From the NCBI GenBank assembly GCA_031002005.1, contig JARYHS010008074.1:7386924-7450923 (forward strand): DNA of 64,000 bases, written 5' to 3'. The notes beneath the pieces were generated by a model, which made no database searches, was not told where the DNA came from, and saw only the letters and a list, made by a program, of their open reading frames with translations. This DNA comes from Vandiemenella viatica (lineage: Eukaryota > Arthropoda > Insecta > Orthoptera > Morabidae). Made by a program: the position numbers and the translations under genes. This document shows, in pieces, positions 32,297 through 43,439 of this stretch (position 1 is the stretch's first letter; every line of letters starts with the position of its first letter).

Positions 32297-33679
32297 CTTC
32301 CCCCATTTTCGTTTCAGCCATCTATGAACTACGATCACACAACCTCATTTCCTCTTCTGAGTTTCCTTCCTCCATCGGCAGTACTCTTTCATTCTCTGTC
32401 TCACTCTCAATTATTTTTTCCTCTGAAAATGCCCTCCTTTTCCTGATTGGTTTTCTTCAGTCAGATTCTTTACCTCCACAATTTTTCTACTGAACAAGTC
32501 TTGGATGTCTTCCATGCTGATTCCACATGGAACTTGAGTCTTCCTTTTCTCTTGAAAATTGAGTATTTTCTTTGCCAATCTTTCTGGTTCAATTCTCTTG
32601 ATGTGTTCATAGAAAGCTAATCTCCTTTTCTTAATTGTGTTTGATGCCTTTTAAAACTCATTGCATAGCTCTTGGTTCAATCTCAAACAGAAATTAAATT
32701 CGCTTCCTGCCACTTTTTTGGGTCCCAAGATCTTCTTGAACAACTTTCTTTCTTTTCTATTTCTGTCAATCCCTTTCTGGCTAGTGTTTCTACTGCGTAT
32801 AAACATTTTGGCTTCATTACCGTACTATAGTGCTCATATTTTGCCTGATGGAAGAGTAATTTTGATTTGTATTATGTCTTTTGACAGATCCTGGAAGCTG
32901 TTTCCATCTTTCTCATCCTATCTTCAACTGCTGCCTTATCTTTAACATTGTGAGTCAAAATTTCACCAAAGTATTTGAACTTCTTTGTACTTTTAATATC
33001 ACAATATTAAGTCTTCATTGTCCATGTCCATTTGGAGATATACAGAAGAAGAAGTACAACAGAAACTGAACATCTGGAATAAGCATTTTAAGGAATTTGG
33101 CCTTAAAATAAGCTGCAGTAAAGTGACCTCTGACAGTTGATCCCAGAATGAAATTACCAATAGGGTACATCAAGTTAGGCACCTTCTGTGGGAAAGTCAT
33201 ATTCCAATTACAGCCAAAACGTCACTGTATAATTCACATTTTTTGCCGATTACAACGCACAGCCAGGAAGAATGTAACACTACCAGCAGAGATGTAAACA
33301 GAATCCAGGCAGCCGAGACGAAGTTCCCGAGACCAATGTTACAAAAAACCAGAAAAGATCAAGAATGAAGTGATCCATAAACAGATCTCAGTCAATGAAA
33401 CCCTCCAAGAAATAATTGTCAAAGCAAGATGGCGATAGCTGGGACATGTTAGGCAGACGGACCCAACAAGAACAGCAAGGATATGGCTGGAAAAAGAACT
33501 GAAGAGGCCAGCCCAGAAGGAGATGGATTGATCCTGTGAAATTAGACCTACAGGGGAAAGGTGTATCAGAGTCTCGAATCCTAGAAGAGGAAATGTACTT
33601 GGGCTCGGAAAGGTGGTGAGTGCCTTGCACTGCACCCAGGAAACTGGAGATGGAAGAAGAAGAAGAAGAAGAAGAAGAA

Positions 33680-33717
<38 letters not shown>

Positions 33718-33856
33718 CGTCCATATCTGGTCTTTTGCATCTATGTTCATGTATTCTGTTTTCTCAAACGATATTTTTAGTCCAGCTTTTTTAGCAATTT
33801 CCTTCAAGACTTCTTTCTGTCTGATTGCAGTCTTCAGATACCTTGCAAAGAACACA
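32297..33856 (-). mobile_element. (TAA)-family LINE, 3' fragment, itself interrupted
   Basis: 8-bp flanking duplication ATTCTTTT. Minus-strand reading: EIAKKAGLKISFEKTEYMNI (33830-33740), continuing after the inserted LINE with VQKFKYFGEILTHNVKDKAA (about 32990-32930) and the C-terminal domain TIKKRRLAFYEHIKRIEPER (about 32640-32580). It shares the C-terminal domain with the LINE at 19060-19500. Contains the plus-strand LINE 33030-33717. Confidence 0.75.
33030..33717 (+). mobile_element. (GAT)n-tailed LINE 3' fragment
   Basis: Plus-strand pieces: EVIHKQISVNETLQE-like (about 33380), WLGHVRQ-like (about 33440), GQPRRRWIDPVKLDLQGKG (about 33510-33565), ending CACCCAGGAAACTGGAGATG, (GAA)n at 33652-33680 and (GAT)n at 33681-33717. 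GTCCAT on both sides is a likely target duplication. The microsatellite tail creates poly-Asp and poly-Ser open frames that are not genes. Confidence 0.75.
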
Positions 33857-34010
33857 ATTCTTTTTATTAACCCAGAAATCTATCCCAAGTAACTCATGAT
33901 CATGATGTATAAACACCAGTGACTCATAGTAGTTTTTGCTAACCAGCGTGTAAACCCCTCCACCAATTGCTCCTCTATCTCTGCGGTACACTCCATAACC
34001 ATTGGGAAAA

Positions 34011-34727
34011 ACCTAATTTTTTAATTTTTGTCCATCTGCCCTCAGATCAAGAAACATATAGTGAATAAATATTTAAAAAGAATACACACAGTGTTAACTT
34101 ATTCTATATTATGCTGTGACATCAGCAAGCCAAGTGCTTACTAAGATATAAATCATTTAAATGTTAATAAATTAATGTTGAAAATTGACAATGCACGTGT
34201 TTATGTGTATTACAGTACTTATATTATTTTCTCATGCCTTGTTTAATCAAACATGGTCTTATTGTAAAAAATGTTGTAAGTTAACAATGGTAGTTTATTA
34301 CAGGTCGAAGGAGAAAACTCTAAGAAGTTCTCTGCTTCATTTTGACAAAATTAGTGGCAAAATCTAGTAAAAATAATAACTCAGAACATTTTAAAAGATA
34401 AATCAGTATTTTGCAAACAATTTTTGAAGCTCAGTGTGCATGCCACAAGTTGCATAGCGATTGCAAAAGGTTTCCAACATAATCTGATTCCAATATACGA
34501 ATGTTTGTTATTCCAAACATGCTGTTTTATAGAAACTGCAAACTGCCAGATTAATTTTTGTTACATAGTGTAGAACAACAAAGTGACTTTGACTTACAGG
34601 ATATATACTAAATTTCCATAAAAATTCGGTTAGTTACTTTTTTTCAAAATAAGAAATATGTGTATCCTGTTTTCAACTGTCTTTCCTTAAATTTGTATTT
34701 TCATATTGAAGTATCCACTATCTTAAA
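34011..34727. other. No feature recognised
   Basis: AT-rich. One 60-codon frame (34185-34367) begins with a hydrophobic stretch but matches nothing known and has no coding context. Confidence 0.45.
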
Positions 34728-34902
34728 TAAATAAGAAAAGAAAGGGAAATTAACCCACCACATACCAAAGTGGACGGATGCGATGAGAGAACACTAATGC
34801 GGACAAACAACTACACAATATTTCGGCATCTGCCTTGCTCACAAATAGAAAAACAGGCCATTAGGCTCGGAACGTGTGCGCACACCGAACGTTACCTAAT
34901 GA
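34728..34902. repeat. 175-bp dispersed repeat, copy 2 (near-identical to 30811-30985)
   Basis: About 97% identical to copy 1. The minus strand has GAGCAAGGCAGATGCCGAAA, a stem-loop plus GAAA arrangement related to the hammerhead-like motif. Like copy 1 it directly precedes a LINE fragment on the plus strand. Confidence 0.8.
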
Positions 34903-35300
34903 AGTTAGAACGGCCCTCTAGAAAATTAGACTTGACAACATAAAGAATGATCAGATTAGATCAAACCTAGATCTAAGGGAATCCATGTAAGAGAGACTTA
35001 GGTCATCAAGACTTCGGTGGTTTGGGCATGTGAAAAGAATGACTAGTACAAGACTACCAAAAGCTTATTTGGAAAAAAGGATTGTGGGCAAAAGACCAGT
35101 GGGAAGACCAAGAAGAAGATGGACAGACGAACTGAAGGAGGACATAGAGAGAAGAGGCTGGAATTGGGAATACATCATGGACAGAGAAACTTTCTGGATA
35201 GGAGACAGTGGAAAATGATAGTCTATAACAACCAAAGCTCGTAAACCACACCCGGGAAACTGGAGATGGTTTCCAACGATAATGATGATGAATGAAATCT
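34903..35300 (+). pseudogene. (GAT)n-tailed LINE, 3' fragment
   Basis: 35030-35218 encodes VGKRPVGRPRRRWTDELKED, the usual KRPxGRPxxRWxDxxxxD end of RTE-related LINEs. The upstream part reads LRWFGHVKRM in shifted frame. It finishes with CACCCGGGAAACTGGAGATG and a short imperfect (GAT)n near 35278-35293. Confidence 0.78.
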
Positions 35301-35415
35301 ATATATGAAGACAGGCAGTGGTCCACATTACCTCGTATATTAAATGGGAGGTCTCACACATGGAATAATTCATGATTAGAAAGATTTCCCCAGGGTTGAT
35401 GAAAGTGGTGGTTGG

Positions 35416-35458
35416 ATGGTGTATGTTAAACATCATGCAGATGTTTAACATACACCAT
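35416..35458. other. Perfect 19-bp hairpin
   Basis: ATGGTGTATGTTAAACATC (35416-35434), loop ATGCA, and its exact reverse complement (35440-35458). It lies in otherwise unremarkable sequence 460 bp downstream of the carrier exon's donor. Confidence 0.9.
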
Positions 35459-35459
35459 G

Positions 35460-35921
35460 GAAAAGAGCTGCCTGTCGGGACAACAAAATCTAGGAGTTGG
35501 ATGAGCTTACGAGGCCTACTGAACAAGATCTAGGTGGGGCAGGGAAGATTTTAGGAAGAATGGATCTCATTCCTGGAAAGGTTTTCAGGAAATCCATGCT
35601 GAAGGATCATTTTTCCATTAAAGTTTTCTGAATTTATCCAAAAATCAAAGTTTAAAGTAAAAAATTTATATAAGGGAGGGGGTTAAGAACTATTACCCCA
35701 GGGGCAATCGTAGAACTGACCCTGATCCTTCGCAATATTCTGTTGCTGATAAAGGGCTAAGACCCGAAAATTACTATAGCATGTGTATTTTCATCTGTTA
35801 TTTGTGTTCACACCCCACAAACATCATCTAAGGTAGGTAGTGGTTCAATTCCCTATCATAATTTGAATTTCTATATTTATATTAAAAATCAAACACAGAA
35901 GAAAAATATTTGAAAGCTTAC
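35460..35921. other. Intron sequence with a decayed hammerhead-like segment
   Basis: 35745-35775 reads CTGATAAAGGGCTAAGACCC followed by GAAAATTAC: the CTGATGA/stem/GAAAC layout with substitutions. CACACCCCACAAACATCATC follows. A similar, weaker segment is at 56910-57010. Otherwise no feature. Confidence 0.4.
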
Positions 35922-36129
35922 CGCTAAAAGGCTGGATGCAAAGTGAGTTAAAAGATTGTCAGACATGTTGACATATTTCTGAAGAAGTAGTTTGAACTGG
36001 TCATAGAATGAAAGCTGCCCAATTGTCATAAAAACAGCACGTGCTGTCGCAGTGGACGCCCCCGAAAACAGACGCTTCACACCTTCCTCGCGCAGGACCC
36101 GAGTCAGCCCATCTATGGCATGTTTGTAG
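35922..36129 (-). CDS. SLC25A10: Mitochondrial dicarboxylate carrier, internal exon (second to third repeat)
   Basis: Exon of 208 bp: one base completing the split Asn codon and 69 codons, from YKHAIDGLTRVLREEGVKRL through SGASTATARAVFMTIGQLS to MSDNLLTHFASSLLA. This matches the even-numbered helix, matrix loop and start of the third repeat of dicarboxylate carriers (family form: GxSxxxxRxxxxTxGQLSxYDQ). The start was chosen at the TTCCAG acceptor (C at 36129). An ATGCAG 11 bp upstream would shift the frame, whereas 36129 restores the expected Asn-Tyr. The donor is GTAAGC at 35921-35916, phase 0. The following exon, expected to carry the third QPLDVxKTR signature, was not found between 1 and 35921, so either that intron exceeds 35.9 kb or I missed a short exon. 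Confidence 0.94.
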
Positions 36130-36958
36130 CTGGAATGAGCCTGCATGTATGAATATTTGCCATTTTGTTGCTTTTCACCATATACTACATTATCAGTATA
36201 TAAATCTCATACACAGAATAGAATTTATACAACAGTACATGTCCACTTCATAAGATTATAAATACAATGTCATCTAGCCACAACAAATGAAAACAAAACA
36301 ATGTCAGTAGTTTATCTCAAATCACCATTCAGCTCATTCCTAAAACCAATTAACAAAAGACATCAATCATTCATTGTAATGCCTTTAACTATATCATTGG
36401 GACAAACTGAAAATGATCACCGAGTAAAAATTAAAAGATTACAGCAACAATGGAGTAGGAAGAAATTCCATGAGGCAATATTAATATGAAATCTAAGATA
36501 AAATATACCTGTCAATCACCAAAGTTAATCGGAGTAGTGATGCATTGACAAATAATCTCCACACAAACCAAAATATTTTGTGCCATCACCTTACCTTTAA
36601 AACAGAAACATGTAACAGAGTTCAGAGACACCTGTGTTCAACACATCATGAATGGTATTTTTTACCATTATGATCAGTGTGGAGGTGGGGGAGGAGCAAA
36701 ACATTATCAGTGGAAATGGTAATTATGAGAAAGAAAATAACAACAATAAAAAAGGAAAACAAATAAGAAGAAGTGAAAAGCTGTTAAATATAAAAAAAGA
36801 TAAATATATAATAACACAAAAAATATTAATTTAAAAAAATATAATAGTGGGAAAGAAATTAATCGAAAGATAGTAAAAAGGGAACATGTCAAAAGATAAC
36901 AAATTATAAATCATGAATGGTGACAAAGAAACTGCCATTAGGCCATGAAAATAAGATA

Positions 36959-37099
36959 GGATAGGGAAAATAACCAGTCACTTACCACAGATGAAGGAAG
37001 GTGGGCCATATAAACCCAAAGAAAAAACACAAATGCACTTTACAATATTTCGGTTAATAAGTAAGGTTATCAACAGAAATATTGTAAAGTGTATTAGTG

Positions 37100-37140
<41 letters not shown>

Positions 37141-37210
37141 TGTGTTTGTGTTTCTTCATCTAGCCCTTCAGCCATCATCTGTGATAAATGATGGGTTATT
37201 TTCCCTATCC
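36959..37210. mobile_element. Fold-back MITE, 252 bp, TA duplication
   Basis: Ends GGATAGGGAAAATAACC and the complement GGTTATTTTCCCTATCC, flanked by TA at 36957-36958 and 37211-37212. An inner inverted segment (ACAATATTTCGG / GAAATATTGT) makes most of it self-complementary apart from a (TG)n tract at about 37102-37150. Confidence 0.8.
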
Positions 37211-37219
37211 TACATTATT

Positions 37220-38515
37220 TCTAACAAAGTTATATTAAAATGTAATAGATAAATAAAAAACAAAATTTGAAATTTGTGAAATAATTAATAACAATATAAA
37301 AATTGTCAGTTTTATAAACAAAATTTTGATACCCAGAATCAAGAAAAAATGATTAATCACATATTAAAGAGAATACCAATTATTTTCAAAATGTGATGTT
37401 ATTAACATAAATCAATTTTTTCTCCCAGTCTTGATTTAAATGCAAAATAATCGCATAAATGTGGCCAAGAATATTTAATATTCTTGTTGGTATTGTTAGC
37501 ACTGCTGCTCTCACTAATGGAGTCAAGAGTTCAGTTTTCATGACGTAATCATGTAACGAATGTCAGTTTAATTTATTTTACTAATGAACATCAAACCAAT
37601 ACCAACTAAAAAGTGTCCAAAAAATTGATTATGAAAACATCAAAATCAATCACCCATCGAATTAGAAATGAGTAGTGAGCACTGGTTTAAGGACGTAAAA
37701 TGGAAGTGTTCCAAAACTCTAGCTTTCCTGCTCACACCTATGCCATGCCTAGCATAACAGTTGTATATGCATCACACTCGCACTTCATATTACCTAATTT
37801 GTTCATCGTCCGACTCGCCGAATGGTCGAGCGTGGCATGTTGCGCAATTCAAAGAAACCAAATATGTCAACTAACAATGTAATGGACTAAAGTTAATGGT
37901 AGTTCAATTTATCAGAAGTTAAGAAGACCATTAAGGATTTTTTAAAGGTTAACTTAAATGTTAATTTTTTGTAATTTGTTAACTTCTTTAATTAGCAATT
38001 GACGGATTAACACTTTTCCACCCAGCTGTGGCTATAAGAATAAAAATAAATCACCACCATCACAAGTTCAGGTAAAACTACAGCAGTATCCTCAGTCTTT
38101 GGCAATTCTCTGAATATTTCTCTGTCACATCAACCTGGTAGTCTTCCTCTTGGTAATCTACTCAGACACTGCATCAGTAATTCTTTCACTTCTTTTCTGA
38201 GCAATGCAGCTGGCCCACTGCCACCACATCATGGCTGACTTAACCAAGATATAAGCAAACTATGTAACTGATCTGAAGTGAGTTCTTCTCTTTTTATCTA
38301 CTCCAGCAATGAACCTTCTATAATAATACATTTAAATTTCTTGAAAAGTAACATAAATAAAATTAGGATAGCAGAGGAAATCACTACCAACACATGAATT
38401 GATACAGCAGCATATCAATGGTTGTAAATGGGAACTAGGCTAGGACACTCCATTATTTTGATTCCATGTAAAAATGTAGTTGCCAGGAAACAAAGGAACT
38501 ACAAAGCAGGATAAA
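37220..38515. other. No clear feature
   Basis: AT-rich intron sequence. 38040-38330 has a C/T-rich texture reminiscent of the antisense of a LINE 3' end (CCTGGTAGTCTTCCTCTTGG), but no motif is firm enough to assign. Confidence 0.4.
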
Positions 38516-38519
38516 TTAA

Positions 38520-39185
38520 ACATTTGGACAGGAAAATAACCCCCACACACCAAAGTTGAAGGCTACAACAGAGTCTAAACATCGATAAACATACACGTAT
38601 TGAGAATTGTATTTTTTTGGTTTATATCTTTTCACCACATGATGGTGATCAGTTATCAAGCAGCAGCCACATCATTTTACTGTTGATGAAGGGATGTGAT
38701 CCTGAAATTTCAAGGCTCAATGTACGTGAGTATTAATGTTTCAGAACCATTCCATTATTCAACTTTGATAAGCAGTGGTTGTTCTTTTAACCAAATGTTT
38801 AATCTATATTTCTAAATGATGAAACAGGAAAAAATTTTGAACAATGAAAAAAAGGACAGGTAAAATAAGCCCATCATTATATAAAGCAGAAGACAGAAGG
38901 GCAGCAACAAACACACAAAACACAAGATTAAAATAGTATTACCATATTTTGGTTTAACATCATATTCATGTACATATGTTATGTACAAGCCACTCGGTAA
39001 CAGATATGCATACACAATGTGTCCTACTGCGTAACTGAGCATGTTATCGATGAAAAAGGGTGGGATGTGGAGGTTAAGCAATGAAAACAAGGAAGGATAT
39101 GGAATGCAAACCCATCATTCACCACAGGAAGTCCAAAACACAAAAACATGAACACATTTTAGAATATTTCAGTGTACAACTTAAT
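38520..39185. repeat. Fragments of the fold-back MITE group
   Basis: GGACAGGAAAATAACCCCC (38528), CACCAAAGTTGAAGGCTACAA (38549), GGACAGGTAAAATAAGCCCA (38854) and CATCATTCACCACAGGAAG (39112) echo the ends and subterminal words of the MITEs at 36959-37210 and 42992-43309. They appear as unpaired halves. Confidence 0.45.
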
Positions 39186-39204
39186 CACGACTACAGAAAT
39201 CCAT

Positions 39205-39562
39205 ATGGCAAGTGGTTGGAGGTGTATGGTGCTTGAAATTAGTTGACCTAGTTTCATATTTTGACCAAAGTGTTATAAAATATCTTTGGAATCTTCTAGA
39301 ATATACTTTAATGTACTAAAAGGTTAGAGAATATTCTTGAATAATGTTCTAGAACATGACATTTTTCAGGTTTATCAGCTATTAAAAAATATGAATAATT
39401 TATATCCATCATATTTCGTTGCGTCTTTTACTGGCCGTTTGCTGATTTGGTAGCGAGTAATATAGGCCTATTATTATCCTGGAAATATTTAACGATCAGT
39501 TCAAAAACATAAAAACCTTCAAAATACTTGACAAACATGAAAGCATTCATGGGCACCAGCTA
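39205..39562 (+). mobile_element. Helitron-like element fragment
   Basis: GTGGTTGGAGGTGTATGGTG matches the internal unit of the neighbouring Helitron-like copy. The fragment ends CATGGGCACCAGCTAG at 39562. The interior from about 39280 to 39530 is unrelated. Confidence 0.5.
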
Positions 39563-39601
39563 GCAACGTTATAATTAGTATAGATATAAAAAATATACAA
39601 A

Positions 39602-39617
39602 TCTTATATATATATAG

Positions 39618-39649
<32 letters not shown>

Positions 39650-40380
39650 TTTCCTATATTTCATTTTTCAGCCACCATTACCTAGCACAGATCACTGGTG
39701 TTTGTGTAAGGAAGTAGCATGGAGTTTCCTGTTGTGCACAATGTTGGCCGAATGCCAATAGCTGTGGGGTTGTGGGGGATATGATGGTTAAACATGGTCT
39801 ATGCAGGGCATTTTCGTATTTCAACCAAAGACATGTGTCTCCGTATATGTCACTATGCCATCAAAACTACATAGTATAGACCATTGGTGTTTGTATGTGG
39901 TAGTGGTATCGTATCTCCTATCGTGTACTATGGTAGTTAGATGTCGGTAACTATGGGGGTGTGGGAGATATGGTGGTTGAAAGTGGTCGACCTATGGCAC
40001 TTTCATATTTCTACCAAAAACGTATGTGTCCTGGTGTATCACTTTTCAGCCAAAACTACATAGCGCAGATCACTAGTGTTTGTGTGTGGTAGTAACACAG
40101 AGTCACCCATCGATCACAACATTGGCCGAATTATGGTAACTGTGGGAGTGTGGGAGATATGATGGTTGAAATTGGTCAATCAGGGATATTTTCGTATTTA
40201 GACCAAAGACACGTGTGTCCATATATTTTATTTTGCTGCCTGAACTACACAGCGCAGATGAGTGGCGTTTGTGTGAGGTAATAGCATCGGGTCTCCCATC
40301 GTGCACTATGGCGGTTAGATGTTGGTAGCTGTCAATCACAATTATTTACAAACACGAATGATGTAGTGGGCACCAGCTAG
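39602..40380 (+). mobile_element. Helitron-like non-autonomous element, complete ends
   Basis: Begins A|TCTTATATATATATAG and ends GTAGTGGGCACCAGCTAG|T, exactly the A|TC...CTAG|T Helitron insertion pattern. About four ~180-bp internal units and a (TG)n tract near 39627-39649. 779 bp. This copy defines the family ends used for the others. Confidence 0.68.
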
Positions 40381-41700
40381 TGAATAAAAATAATTCTATA
40401 TTTACAATAAGTGATTGGTTTACTGGTGGGGTCTTGACAGATGTTGAGGTCAAACAGATGCCTGGTCACAAGTATATATAGATAGGCTAGTTCCCATCTT
40501 TGGAGTTCTGAAAGAGTATAAATTTCAGGAAAAACTCTAGCATCTCTCACTGTAAAACCGGTGTTTGGATCAATAGCACTGTGTGAACTACCGTGGGCTG
40601 CCACTGGATGGTCTAAGATACCAGTATAAACTATTTGTCTCTGGCAATTCAATCTGATGGACACCTATTTATTGGTGAGGCTGATATAGGAAGTTAAACA
40701 GTGAAGAAAGGTAAGTTAGTTAAGTGTGTGGTTGTGTAAGTGGCAAATCAATTACAGGAAAAGATTCCCATGCATTAGGGTTCAAACCGGTAGTGGAAGC
40801 TAGATGCATGCTGCAACTTTTGTAGAGAGGTTTATTTCATGGGAATCTGCATGGTAGTCAAGGAGATTCAGAAAGTGAGCATTTGTGGACCAAGATGTTT
40901 TTGATATTGGGTGGTATGTTGAAACATGTGCAAGATAAAGTGGGTAAAAAGATGCACATCTCATTAAAGGAACAGAGAAAATCATGACGGTGCATGCAAA
41001 ATGGAATTGTGTGAATGCTGGATGGTAGCAGGAGTTTACAAGAGCAGTAGCAGGATACAAGGCATTGTGTTAGGTAGTAAGCCATGATCAGTACAGAAGC
41101 ATCTGCCATGGAAATGCTTGGTATGAAATGGGTGCCACCTGTGAAGGCACTCTAAAGTTGTTGGTTTCATCTGCACAGAGATGTAGAGGGCATGTTGTTG
41201 TAGGCAGATCTGCACATAAAGGAAGGTGAAATATGTAAGATAGTCAGTACTTGTGCAGATTTATTTTTTAAGGCATTATGCCTCATCAATTTCAAGATAA
41301 TTAGAGGTGGGCAAAGAATAAAAAGGAATTTGGCTATAGTCTTTTGAAGGAGTGATCCCATGATACATAAACAGCAATTTCAGAAAACACTGGAAAACTA
41401 GAATCTGGATGCGTGGATGGGGACTTGAACCTGCATCCACCAGAATGCAATTCTACAGCACATTAATGGTCACTCTCCATGCTTGGCCTAAGTCAACAGA
41501 ACAGCAATTGTTAAAGGAATTGAGGAAATCTAGGAGGTGGTCTTTCCTTACGGGTTGATATTATCAATATATCATCTATATCTGAACCACATAGTGGGGG
41601 CTGAGTGGGTATTTCTTCAGGAATTGTTGCTATAGACAGCATAGGAAGAAATTGGCACAAGACGGGGCCGTGCAGGTCCCCACGTTAGTGTGACTACAAT
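40377..41700 (-). pseudogene. Penelope-like element, degraded, with SINE insertion
   Basis: Minus strand, 5' to 3': FRYIDDILIISTRK at about 41610-41570 (reverse-transcriptase catalytic box as in Penelope-like elements), QMKPTTLE...HPFHTKHF near 41180-41110 (family: KPTNLQQYLH...CHPxHxKxS), and at 40664-40377 SIRLNCQRQIVYTGI then HPVAAHGSSH, the end of a GIY-YIG endonuclease. Better-preserved relatives at 51381-53167 support the assignment. A SINE separates the first two pieces. Confidence 0.6.
41170..41490 (-). repeat. tRNA-derived SINE
   Basis: The minus strand has a tRNA-like head (GGTGGATGCAGGTTCAAGTCC with a B-box-like GGTTCAAGTCC), CGCATCCAGATTCTAGTTTT, GAAATTGCT, then CCAAATTCCTTTTATTC, the same block order as the SINE at 5205-5430. 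It inserted in the Penelope-like element. Confidence 0.65.
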
Positions 41701-42990
41701 TGCTGTGTGCAGACTTCAGATGGTAGGGGCCAATATGTGCACTCAGCTTGAAGCTTTGTTAATGAAAGAGACACCGCTGGAAACTGCCACGAGAGGTATT
41801 TGGGGAGGAAGTGGAACAGGCCATCCTGGGATCTGTCGAGTGGGCGGGATGTAGTTAACTGCAGACCTTGGCACATGTCAGCACCAATGACCTGTAGTGC
41901 CTTGTTTTCCTCCCAGTGGCTGGCAGAAGGGAGAATTATGTGGCCACTGGCCACAAGATATCAGCAGAACAAACTATGAGCTTATTTTTTAAATAATGTC
42001 CCTTTGCGAAAAAGAGTGAGAATGATGCACAATTGCTGCAGTGCATGTGCACCTATACTCCTAGTGTGCTTTGCACAAGTTTTAATGCCATTTGAATCTG
42101 TCTGTGTGCAGAGCTGTAGAATTTTATTATTTTGAAGATAATTTAGTTGCCTGCTGACTGTGAAATACATATAGTAATTCGATTTGCAAGTGAAAGAAGC
42201 TTGGCAACAGTGGAAATTCACCATCTGATTAGTAAAGTGAATTGTGGTACTGTTATGACCGAGAATAAGTTAGGTGAGAATGTTCGAGGACAGAAGGGTT
42301 AAGGTGCATGACGAGCCATGTCTAACCCAGCTTTCTCTGATACCTGAAGTTTTGGTTGATGTTGTGGACAATAAAATTCAAGAGGATCAATGATTCACAA
42401 TTTCATAGTAATCAATTGATTTTTCACCATTGTTTCTGAGAATGATATTGGTGAATGCCAATGTAAGGCCACATGTTTCTGCATAATCACAATATCTAAT
42501 CAGGGCTTTAGGAAGGAGAACAACTGGATCATTGTCTTTACCATCCCAATGACTTTTACCGATTTTGGAACATAAGGAAGTTCCTTGGTCATTAAAGGTT
42601 CAACAACAGAGAAGTCATGGATTGGGCTTCTTCATAGGTGGCCGATTGCTTTGACTTTGGAATCCATAACTTGTTGAACGGACTTTTTTTTTTTTTAAAT
42701 GGACCTTATTTAAGAAAGAACCATCATATTTGCAGGAAAATTGACAGGACTAACTGTAGACTTCTGGTTTTAATCAATGTTGAGGAGATAGATCAGCACT
42801 ACAATGCTTCTGTGGTGATCTTTGTGGTAGATTTTCAATCTTTGAATAGGGTTGAGTTGTATAGGGATCCCTTAGCAAATTAGGTACGCACTATATACAT
42901 GAGGGCTACTTGTCTGGCAGGAGCTGTGTAGAATGTATTGGGAGGTATTTTACTGAAATTAAGGAAAAAGGAAATGGCTTTAGGCAATAT
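41701..42990. other. Unassigned intron sequence
   Basis: 42240-42640 may be a decayed retroelement coding region on the minus strand, but no motif is decisive. A T-run lies at 42684-42697. Confidence 0.35.
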
Positions 42991-42991
42991 C

Positions 42992-43309
42992 AATTAAAAG
43001 GAAAGGGTAAAAGACTCACCACTCACCAAAGATGAAGGCTGCAATGAGTGAAAACATATATGACGAATACTAGAATGCACGATGTTTCCGTTTTACACCT
43101 TATTCATGCTGTAGTAAATGAGTCACGTGGCTTGAGAAGATTAACACCAGCGTGTGCACACCTCCCAAACCACACGACTCACTTCCTACAGCATGAATAA
43201 GGTACAAAATCGAAATATTGTGTATTCTAGTGTTCGTCATATATGTTTTTCACTCGTCGCAGCCTTCAACTTTGGTGAGTGATGAATCATTTTCCCTTTC
43301 CTTTTAATT
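42992..43309. mobile_element. Fold-back MITE, 318 bp
   Basis: The left ~120 bp (AAAAGGAAAGGG...CTCACCAAAGATGAAGGCTG...CTTATTCATGCTGTAG) is the reverse complement of the right ~120 bp with about 85-90% identity. The ends contain TTAA, so a TTAA duplication is possible. Central part unique. Related halves occur at 38549, 50900 and 51000. Confidence 0.8.
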
Positions 43310-43439
43310 TATGTTGTGAGCTATTTTAGGCTGAGGAAGGTAGATCAGACACTTGAAATAATTATGGGCAACCCAAGTAACGCCAACATCACATGTTAAA
43401 GACAGCTTGTGAGAATTTTTACAGTCAAAAATTTTTTAA

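Larger units (their letters stand above)
32060..34010 (-). mobile_element. CR1/L2-type LINE fragment split by another LINE
   Basis: 34010-33857 encodes MYRRDRGAIGGG and VFIHHDHELLGIDF, and 32296-32060 corresponds to 17490-17288 of the sister copy. The two parts are separated by the LINE 32297-33856, which is flanked by ATTCTTTT at both sides (32289-32296 and 33857-33864). Confidence 0.75.

Noticed and set aside
33388..33892. Poly-Ser/poly-Asp/poly-Glu proteins
   Set aside because: Translations of the (GAA)n(GAT)n tail of a LINE.
34185..34367. 60-codon frame with hydrophobic N terminus, possible small secreted peptide
   Set aside because: No homology, no splice or promoter context and such lengths are expected by chance in AT-rich DNA.
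36978..37191. Frames rich in Cys-Val or Thr-His repeats
   Set aside because: Translations of the (TG)n microsatellite inside a MITE.
37800..37870. tRNA-like text CTCGCCGAATGGTCGAGCG
   Set aside because: Resembles part of a tRNA D-arm but no acceptor stem, anticodon arm or T-arm could be folded.
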